Below the pieces are notes generated by a model. It was not told where the DNA came from and did no database searches. It worked only from the letters and a program-made list of their open reading frames with translations. DNA of 64,000 bases from Cordilura impudica (taxonomy: Eukaryota; Arthropoda; Insecta; Diptera; Scathophagidae): positions 20,584,048 through 20,648,047 of the forward strand of contig OY821517.1 in NCBI GenBank assembly GCA_963682025.1, written 5' to 3'. The position numbers were made by a program, and so were the translations under genes. Of the stretch, positions 44,771 to 53,728 are shown one piece after another. How positions within the stretch are numbered: position 1 is the stretch's first letter; every line of letters starts with the position of its first letter.

Positions 44771-45594
44771 AATTTTATGTTATTAAAGTTATATCTAACT
44801 ATAGCATAAGTTTTGACCACATAGTGGTATAGGGTATAATGACTGTGTGCTGATATTTGTTATTACCAAAAATAGTTGACATTTTTTTTTATTATATCTA
44901 TCGGCTCAGAATCAATCTCTGAGTCAATTTAGCGATATCCGTTGTGTTCCTCTGTCCGTCCGTCCGGCCGTGTGTCCAAATAAACCTTGCAAACGAACCA
45001 CAAATCGCAAATATGAGTATATTTTGATGAAATTTAATGTATAGGCTTCTATTGGCCATATGATGAACACTGTTAAAACTGATGAAAAATCGGTTCAATT
45101 TCCGACCTAGTTCCCATAAAAAAGTCGCCTGCGAGATCAATTTAAATTGCCATTTGATTCAAATTGGGTTTCTGTATACTTATTACATCTATTTATCATT
45201 AGCCCAAAAATAAACCCTATGGGACCATTCTTAGTATAAATGTTACTTCCCGATCTTCAATTAACACCATATAAAAGAAAAATATTGCACAGATTTTTCT
45301 CAAATTTGGTTTGTATATATTTTTGTAAAAAAGAAGTGACTTTACCAAATATGGTCAGGATCAGTCCATTTTTCGACCTGGTCCCCATATAAATATTATA
45401 TCCGACATGAGCTCATTCAAATCTGCAGGCAAAAAAATTAATAAAAATTCCACCCAAATTTGGTTTATTTTTATTTTCTATAGCAAATACTCTTAATGCG
45501 TAACTCAGGGATGGAATATAGCAATTTCGATTTGGTATCAAAAATGATTTTAAATTGTACTTTTTTGACCATCAAGGTACTTTTTATACCCTAT

Positions 45595-46376
45595 ACCACT
45601 ATGTGGTTTGGGTATAATGACTTTGTGCTGCTGTTTGTAACAACCAAAAATATTTGACCTAGACCCATCTTTAATTATACCGATCGAATCAGAATCACTT
45701 TCTGAGTTGATTTAACAATGTCCGTCCGTCCGTCTGTCCGTCCGTCCGTCTGTGTGTCCATGTAAAGCTTGTAATCAAACTGCAGGTCGCAAATATGAAT
45801 ATATTTTGACGAAATTTGGTATATAAGCTTTTATCGGCCATGGGATGAACGCTATTGAAATTGGTGAGAATCGGTCCATGTTCAGACCTAGCCCCCATAC
45901 AAATTACCCCTATGAAATCGACATAAATTGCCATAAGATCCAAATTGTCATATAGATCTTACTCAAATTGGGTTTTGTATACGTTCATTACGTCCATTAT
46001 TGAGTAGTCCAAAAATGATCCCTTTGGCCGCATATAGGGCTGCTTCCCGATCTTCACTTAAATCTATTAAAAAGCAAAAATATTGCACTGATTCTTCTCA
46101 GATATGGTTTGTATATATTTTTGCAAAATACAAGAGACTTTTCCAAACATTATCAGGATCGGTCCATTTTTGGACCTAGTCCCTTTATAGATATAGCATT
46201 CGATATGAACTTTTTCATATCTGCAGCCAAAAAAATTAATAAAAATCCCACTCAAATTTGGTTTTTGCTTATTTTCAATGTCCAGTTAGTTGGGCCTAAC
46301 AGATAGGGTTTCTAAACGCATGGTATAGGGTATCGTATAGTCGGTCTAGACCGACTATAATTTTCTTACTTGTTTT
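45595..46376 (+). mobile_element. DINE-1-like element, full length (copy I), inside hAT
   Basis: Begins TATACCCTATACCACTATGT with GGTTTGGGTATAATGAC, the intact 5' hairpin, and ends GTCGGTCTAGACCGACTATA and TTTTCTTACTTGTT. About 780 bp. It sits in a run of T within the hAT element, consistent with the TT target preference known for DINE-1. It is younger than the hAT insertion, and nearly identical to copy G. Confidence 0.9.
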
Positions 46377-46679
46377 TATTTAATTTAAAAAAAAAATAAT
46401 AATAATTATAAACAAAACAGGTACATAAAAATTCATTAATGTATTTTAAAAACACAAAATAAAAAAAATTAAATAAAGTAAAAAAATATACATAAAATTA
46501 TATATAAAAAAGAACACAAATATTTTTTTCGAGATCAAAAAATTATGTTTTTAAGAAAGATGTAAAAAAAATATTACTAACATCTTTAAAGTAAAGATAT
46601 TGTACGACTTTAAAATTTAAAGTTTAATTCAATTTAAACTATTTTTTATAAATTTTTTAATTCCATGTTGTTAGAAATT

Positions 46680-48607
46680 TTAAAATTATAACAACAAGCA
46701 TTTGGTTTGAATATGATTTGATACTGTTGGAACATGAAGCCGGTTTCTTTCTTTTGTTTTTGTAAGATTTTGATAAGAAAAAATCCTCTCCACCTTTGCA
46801 GAGGAATGAGGTATCGACAAAATTCCACGACAATTCTGAAAATATCAGGGAACATCTTTTCATCTAATTCATTTTTAATTTCAGACACTTTTGACCAGAA
46901 ACCACACATATTTTCTTTTATTAATGGTTTGAATTCATCCAAATCGGCTCTATATTGTGAGTTAATGTTCTCAAAATTTTTGCTTTCATTGGGAAACATT
47001 TTGATCAAAAAAGGCACAATGCTGTTGATTTTTCCTGACAAAACATTTTCGGGTGAAAATTTACTAAACCAATTTAGGGTCTCGTCATCAAAATTTACTT
47101 TTGTCTTCAAAACTTCACAAAATTTTATATAGAAACTTTTTGCGTTTTGTTTAAATTGATTTACAACACTACTGTCGATTTGATTTTCGATTATGTATAA
47201 ATCAACTTCAGTGCCACAAAATATATCGTTCAATGGAATATGATTCTCATTTAGGTTTAGTTTTGAAATTTTAGAGTTGTCTAAAAAACTCTTTTTAATA
47301 AAGTTTCGTGCAATTTGGCGAAATAAAAATATTAATCTTGGCAAAAAAATATGCATACGAGCATCTTCTGACTGCATTTCAACATTCACTGCATTAACAA
47401 ATTTAAGAACATATTGAAGGAATAAAAATTTCATTTTGTATATTGGATTTGCAAATCCTAACATTATAAACTTTATTCTCTCATTTTTTGAATCAACATC
47501 AAAATTATCAAAATAATATTGTAAGGGTTCCCACTGTTCTAGAATTCGATTAACTACTTCTTGTCTTGAAAGTCATCTTGTTGTAGCTTATTTAAAGATT
47601 ATATGTATTTCGGCTCCAAAGTATTCCTGTAATTTAATGAATTCTTCTCTTCTGCTCGCACTGTTACAAAAATGAAAATTTTATTTCTTTTATAAACTTA
47701 TCAAATTCCTCAGGAATTCCAAATTTAGAGGCAGCTGATGAAACCAAATTTTAAATGTGACATATGCAGCCATTGGAAAATAAATGAGGAATAATATTTT
47801 TAAACTTGGATTGCACACCATTTGAAGAACCCATCATTACAGCACAAGTATCTGTGGTCATACCGACCGTATTTTTTAAGGGTATATTATTTTCCTTTAA
47901 TACATGCAGTGTGCTATTGAAGATTCCATTAGATGTGCTGTCTTCAATTTGTACCAAACTCAAAAAACGGTCACGAGATATTCCATCGAAAATTCGTATT
48001 ACAATTGCAAGGTTTTTGGAAATACTGCAATCAGTACTTTCGTTGATTACTAACGAAAAGTAATGGTTGTTACAAAAGCTTTGTATGTCTTTAGAATTTT
48101 CAGGGCCAAGCAAGTTTGTCACAATTTCTTTACCTTTTCTTCTGTGAATGTTAAATTTCTTAGCAATCTGGGAATCATGAACTCCTTCCTTTATAATAAA
48201 ATTTAGATGATCGAGTACCGTGAATGCAAGATTATGCTCTGCAACAAAAGCACTCAGCATTATTTCTAATTTTTTTGCAGATTCCGTTATTGTACATTTT
48301 GTGGAACTTGTTAAGAAATTGTCAATTTTGGGTGTTGTTTTGGCGGCATTAACTTTCTTTTTGTGATTTTCGCTCAGGTCATGACGATTTAAATGTGTTA
48401 AGCCTCCAGTAATATAAGAATTACAAACAGTAAATTTTTTCCGGTTTCATCCTTTTTCAACCATGTAAACTTTTTTGTCCAATCATCTCTAAATGGAACT
48501 AAATATGGCTTGTTTGACTTGCTGGTTCTAAGAAAAAAAAAATTAGAATTAAGTTTAATTTATTTTAAAACCTATTGCAAAACTTACCCAGGTTCATCAT
48601 ATTCCAT
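46680..48607 (-). pseudogene. hAT transposase gene, two exons, inactivated
   Basis: ATG at 48607-48605 (MEYDEPG), exon 1 of 20 nt, a 60-nt intron (48587-48528) with GTAAGT and TTTTCTTAG, then SKSNKPYLVPFRDDWTKKF, a BED-finger region 'CNSYITGG.THLNRHD' reached after a frameshift near 48440, 'MLSAFVAEHNLAF', 'HYFSLVINESTDCSIS', 'GMTTDTCAVMMGSSNGV' and 'SNGCICH'. A stop follows at about 47751; the downstream part (47464-46646) resumes with 'LGFANPIYKMKFLFL' and the C-terminal dimerisation motif 'IPHSSAKVERIFS' is readable in a third frame near 46790. The expected catalytic Asp of D-E-(S/T)-T-D reads Asn. Non-functional. Confidence 0.85.
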
Positions 48608-49212
48608 GATTAAGGTAAATAGAATTAATTGTTAAAAACTATTTTATTTATTGAATCACAGTTAATTGCTGACTTTTTTAGTATTTGTCGAGAACAAACA
48701 AATCTTCCGATTTTTTATTTTTTTTTTGCGTAAAGAAGAAAAAACAATGATTAATCAGAATTAAAGCATCACCGTGCTGTTCGGCGTTATTTTCTTTTCA
48801 TGTAAAATGTTAGGAGAAAAATGTTACTTTGCTGCTTGTAGTCTGATTGCGTTTGGCATTTGTTTTGGGAAAAACCAAATTTTATAAACAAAAGTCAGCT
48901 AATATTTGTTAGACCATCATCACATAAATGAATGAAGTGTTGCCAGTGTGGTTAAATTTAAAAGAGTTTCTCAACGAGTTACCATATTTCAATAAGTAGA
49001 AAATGGGGGAAAAATTAATGCAAGAAAATAATTTCAATAAAAAAATTAGTTAAAATTCGTTCAATTTTGAAAATGTATCAAATGAGTCGCGGGCGTATCA
49101 ACGTATTTTTCAACATCAAATAGTATCAAAAAAAGTACAATTGTATCAACAATTCCATCCCTGGCGTAACTCAAGGTATCGCATATCGGTCTAGACCTAC
49201 TATAATTCTGTT

Positions 49213-50527
49213 GCTTTTTTATTGAAAAATAATTATAAACATTTTATAACATATTTTCTTTTATATTACAGGTAAGCATCCTTGAAGCCATTGCCGTGAG
49301 TACAAACTCATATTAAAATATATAAAGAAAATTTAAACTAAAATAAGCCTTGGACAGATATTATAAACGACATTGACATATGTCTTTAATAATATTTTTA
49401 TACCTTAATAAAGTGGATATGTAGCTGGCGCTGGTTTTCCTTTAATGTGTAGTAATAATTATTATCTGAAACACAGCTGACTGTAGGTCAATACAGTAAG
49501 CGGATGACTAAAGGCTTATTCCATAGTGACAGACATGACATTCATAGATCTTTCTAATCCAATATTATACAGCAAAAGTTTTTCATAAAAATATACAAAA
49601 TTATGCAGACGGACCTGAACAACATATTTACCATTAGCAAAAGTATGATAGCATTACTGTTGTTAACAATTGGGAGCAAAAAACAGTCGTGACAGACATG
49701 ACAACAAACAGACACCATTTAAGAGTATATTTGTAAAACACATAAAAGCTCTGAAGTTATTTGTTTGACAAATAACAAACAAGACATTAATTCTAAAATA
49801 AATTATAGTAAAACGAAGTATTTTTTAAAGTGACAGACATGATACTGACTTTATTTTCAAAATTACTTAATAGGGGCTATAAAAATATTCAAAAATACAT
49901 CTAACAAACTATTGTCATATCTCCATCCCATTTTCTTTGAAATGTTATCAATAAAAATTATTAAATTAAAATTTTAAAATTAAACGTTAGTCTTACCTTT
50001 GCATTGAATTACCCTAAAGCTTAGTGTGAGTTAATGTTTGGTGTTTCATAGGTTTCAATACCTTTAATTCCAACGATTTTTTGTACAAAATCAATTATTA
50101 TAATTGGTGTTACCATAGAAATAGTAACACATTTCGAATCTGGAGCAAATGTTTTTTGTAAATCCGATTCTTCTGTATATGTAAATAATATTTATTGGTT
50201 TTTAGAAAATTTCATTAAACAAATAACCAAGGCTTGGGCAGTCCATACGAAACTCTATACTGTGAATATAGGGAAATGGTCAAAGGTCCAATCATGTAAA
50301 TGAACATAAGAAAAAAAAGAACAAATAACATCGAATTTCTCACATAGGTTTTTTTGCCAGAATGTATTTAACGCTCCATATGTGACACCGTTTTTACTTG
50401 GGGTTAGGCCTTAAAATTATGCAATAGAGGCAATTTAATGAGGTCACCTACTTTAGCAGTGAACAAATACATGATCAATAAATAAGACATGTTATTTATT
50501 GAAAGCCTTAAGATAGATTAATATAAA
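49213..50527. other. AT-rich sequence with GTGACAGACATGA motifs
   Basis: No coding similarity. GTGACAGACATGA occurs three times (about 49529, 49691, 49831), spaced about 140-160 bp, hinting at a diverged tandem repeat. Confidence 0.4.
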
Positions 50528-50815
50528 CTAGCACAGCACAGCACTTTGAATTGGAGTGCAAATCATGGGAAATTTTATTTTTTCATAAATTTTTTTCTGC
50601 AATGCTTTTTTTATTCTATATATGTACATATATAAAATGTTTGAATATTTAAATAAAATTGATTACACTGTCAATTTTTAAATAAAATCAATTAAATCTT
50701 ATTATAAATATTTGATGAACACACAGAAGAAATATATATGGAATTTTTTATATAAAAATTTATAAGAGCCTAAAGGTATGCTAATCAATTTTAAGCAATT
50801 CACAATTCAACACAG
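50528..50815 (-). mobile_element. Helitron-like element, 3' half, diverged
   Basis: Minus-strand 3' end CTAG at 50528-50531, with hairpin arms GCACTTTGAATTGGAGTGC. The interior 'gggaaattttattttttcat' is followed by about 160 bp of unrelated AT-rich sequence, after which 'agagcctaaaggtatgctaatcaatttta' resumes. It stops at 'cacaattcaacacag', where a CAGGGTGATTCAAATG sequence begins that resembles a mariner terminus. Confidence 0.5.
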
Positions 50816-50979
50816 GGTGATTCAAATGTACTCTTTTTTGGAACCATAAATAATAAATGCACAGACGATGAATTGTGTATTGCGTAAAATGGTTAGCATG
50901 CTTATAGGTTCTGAAAAAATTATTTATATTTTGTCTTCTTAAATATATTATATATTTAACACAATATGATCATTCTGCA

Positions 50980-52745
50980 CTTATCACTATGCCAAATTTC
51001 CCACAGCTCCGTGCTTGCATTTTGCTTAAAAACTGATCGAAAAAATTACCTTCAAATATTATTATATACAATTTGGAAGGCTGCTTTATATGGGGTCCGT
51101 GACTTAAATTAGTTTTACGCTGTTTGTTCCCAAAAAAAAAAAGATTTTGATATTTAAAAACACACATAAAAATTTTCATGAAGAGCACGGCAGCGAAAGT
51201 GGCTCTCCGTTTAAGAGAGTCATATAACCTGGAACAAAGTTCTTGGGGACACGGCACAATACTGCGGACAATGTGCGGGACACAAATTGATCGGGAAACC
51301 GATTACGTGTCACCGGTGATGAACTTTGGGGGTAATTTTACGATCCAAATACCGACTAGGGAAGAGAGAGCAGCAAACTTTGTCATAGACAGGACTGCGA
51401 TCTCAGTGCATAACGACGGTTCGAAGATGAAAGTTCAGGTTCAGGGGTCTACTCCGAGCAACTTGACTTTCAGGTAACTCGGAGAATCCCTGACAAATGT
51501 ACTGTTTTTCAGGCCAAGATTCACGCAATTCTCATTGCAACGAAAATAATTCTGGAACGGGATATGGATCGAACGACCATTAATGTTTTCGTGCACGGTC
51601 TTGCTGCTCTCGAAGCTCTGAAATCGAGGACAGTTAGATCGAAGTGTGTGAGGGAATGTATCGAGTCGCTCGACTGGATCCGGCATCACAACGTGAGGCT
51701 TATATGGGTTCCAGGACACAGTGGGGTCAAGGGAAACGAGCTGGCTGACGAGTGCGCGCGGAAAGGCTCAGCTTTTCTGAGGGGAACGATGGAAACTGAT
51801 ATTAGAATCCCTCTATCAGAGCTGTCTTATCTGATTCAAGAGGCAGTAGATCTCGAAATATAGACAAGGTGGACGCAACTAACCTCTTGCAGAATATCCT
51901 AAATCCTATGGCCCTTGACTAATCCAAGGAGAACGAAATCACTCCTTGGTTTTGGCAAAGGGACAATCAGCCTACTTATAGGAGTACTCACTGGACACTG
52001 TATATAGGGGGATGGCTGAACGCATAGGTGTCCCGAGAGCTAACTTCTATAGGAGCTGTAGGGATGTGGACAAGGAGGAGTCACTGCAACATTTGCTGTG
52101 TGAATGTCCAGGACTGAAGGAGCTGCGCTTTAGATATCTACGGCAAAGATTTTTCGATAACCTGGGCTGCATAGTAGACGTTCCACTTGGCGACCTTGCG
52201 GACTTCTTGAGAAAATTTGGCTGGTTCAGAGGGACGCATAATGGACGAAAAGGGTCTTTTTCACTTGTTCTTTTTCTTTTCTTTTTCATTTTCATTTTCC
52301 ATACCCTTACATTATATATCTGTATTCTTTAATCTCTATTCCTATCACTACATTCCGGCACTTTCTAAAGGGTATCACAATGGGCTATATGGCCTCCGAG
52401 TATACCCGCCTTCGGGCGGGCGACCCATCCAACCTAACCTAACCTTAAAACACACAAAAATTAAATTCCATCCTGATATAAAACAGGGGAATTTAAGTCG
52501 ACCAGATAGAAAATATTTGTGTGGGACTACATCCCAATATGCACTGATTTGCACCAGATCCAATTCTATATAAAAATTGTATATACCAAACTTCATCAAA
52601 ATAGATTTAAGTTTGTGAAAACGTTTGATTGTAAGGTTTACATAGTTTACAGAGACGGACAGACGAATGGATAGAGGGAAACCTTTAAAGCGGCTCAGAA
52701 AGTGATTTCATATAAGTAGGTCGGTTTAATAAGAGATTGGTGCAT
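50980..52745 (-). mobile_element. Old DINE-1-like element (copy L) split by a LINE
   Basis: The right part 52450-52745 holds 'gtttgattgtaaggtttacatagtttacagagacggacagacg' and 'cggctcagaaagtgatttca', recognisable DINE middle blocks. The left part about 50980-51175 holds 'ggctgctttatatggggtccgtgac'. Strongly diverged, so the oldest copy here. Repeated AAAACACACA(T)AAAAATT at both junctions marks the LINE target duplication. Confidence 0.55.
51178..52446 (+). pseudogene. LINE 3' part with RNase H domain, 5'-truncated
   Basis: Open frames in three registers give 'WGHGTILRTMCGTQIDR' and 'NFVIDRTAISVHNDGSK' (RNase H start, first Asp), 'KIHAILIATKIILE', 'NVFVHGLAALEALKS' and 'RLIWVPGHSGVKGNELADECARKG' (RNase H end), then 'GVPRANFYRSCRD' and 'ESLQHLLCECPGLKELRFRYL' with 'FLRKFGWF', the usual C-terminal block of RNase H-bearing LINEs (Loa/I group by resemblance). 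The 3' end is a CCCGCCTTCGGGCGGG hairpin (52408-52423), GACCCATCC, then AACCTAACCTAACC. Target duplication TTAAAACACACA(T)AAAAATT. Frameshifts near 51480 and 51863. RT domain absent. Confidence 0.8.
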
Positions 52746-53728
52746 CGCACACAGAGAGACTGAAAGAAGTCGACAAATCTACTACAAAATAATCTTCTAT
52801 GGTTTTCTAGAATAACCGCGTATGTCATAAAATCAAAATGTTCAGGGGAGCTAAAAAACGTTATATTTGAAATTCTGGGCTCGATATAAAGTTTTAAGAG
52901 CTTTTTATTGAACAGTCCTGTAGATATGGGCAATAAATAATTTATGTAAAAATTTGAGTCAAAAATCTTCAGAGGAATAGATCCTAGAGTGGGACGAAAA
53001 ACAAAATATGTAAATTACACTTAAAGTGTGTGCAGATAAAACAACTTATGTCGACAAACGTCGTTTTCTTTGAAAAAGAGAACTACCAATGCAACCACCC
53101 ATGTATATATAAGTTGTTGTTGCTTGAAAAATGGATTTTTTTGTTCGTCAACAAAAAATTAACGGGACTTAGGATGAGAATATGACAACGTCACAAGAAT
53201 AATAGTGACAAAAAATAACAGAAATAAACACACAAGTTTTTACAAGTGGTTATAAACTGAAAACTAATCCAAAATTATTTTTCATTTTTTTTCTTTAATA
53301 ACAACGTATGTGGCTATGTGTCTTTTTCTGAGAAAATAATTTGTCAGCAATCAAACGTAGGTTGACAAACGTCATTAGTGCTGCAAATTAATTTAATAAA
53401 AATTTAAGTTTCGTCGTTATTTAAAGAAAAAACTCAGAAATGGTCAATATATTTTTAAAAAAATTGAACACATATAAAGAGCGTTAAAAATTAATATATT
53501 TGGCATTGTTAACTCAAAACTGACAAAAATGGACATACGCGGTTATTCCAGAAAACCACAGTCTTTTGTTTCACCAATTTCATTAAACGCGAAAATTAAA
53601 GGTAATGGAGCATTCCAAAAGGGAAATATCATAAAATAGTGAAATTCTTAAGTATTTTTGTAAGTACATAGTAAATTTTTTTTTTCAAAAGGATATATTA
53701 GACATTTCAGAGGTATTGAAGGCATGTT
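52746..53728. other. AT-rich sequence without recognised gene
   Basis: No coding similarity. The phrase 'ggttttctagaataaccgcgtatgtc' at about 52801-52826 recurs inverted at 53536-53561 ('gacatacgcggttattccagaaaacc'), so 52746-53600 may be a fold-back element of about 800 bp with long inverted ends. See findings. Confidence 0.45.

Larger units (their letters stand above)
45506..49163 (-). mobile_element. Complete hAT transposon, 3.66 kb, with 8-bp TSD
   Basis: Left terminus CAGGGATGGAAT at 45506 and right terminus ATTCCATCCCTG ending at 49163 are perfect 12-bp inverted repeats with the hAT-typical CAGGG start. The 8-bp target duplication GCGTAACT flanks both sides (45498-45505 and 49164-49171) without mismatch. 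Inside are a transposase pseudogene on the minus strand and a later DINE insertion (copy I). Subterminal sequences also pair loosely: GGTATCAAAAA on the left, TAGTATCAAAAAAAGTAC on the right. Confidence 0.93.
44817..49212 (+). mobile_element. DINE-1-like element (copy H) split by a hAT element
   Basis: Left part 44817-45505 runs from ACCACATAGTGGTATAGGGT to 'tttctatagcaaatactcttaatgcgtaact'; right part 49164-49212 continues 'gcgtaactcaaggtatcgcatatcggtctagacc...' to the TTCTGTTGCTTTT end. GCGTAACT appears at both junctions as the hAT target duplication. Removing 45506-49171 restores a continuous though diverged DINE copy. Confidence 0.8.

Noticed and set aside
52432..52446. AACCTAACCTAACC as telomere-like repeat
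   Set aside because: It is the 3' tail of an RNase H-bearing LINE with a target duplication just outside; two to three units only.
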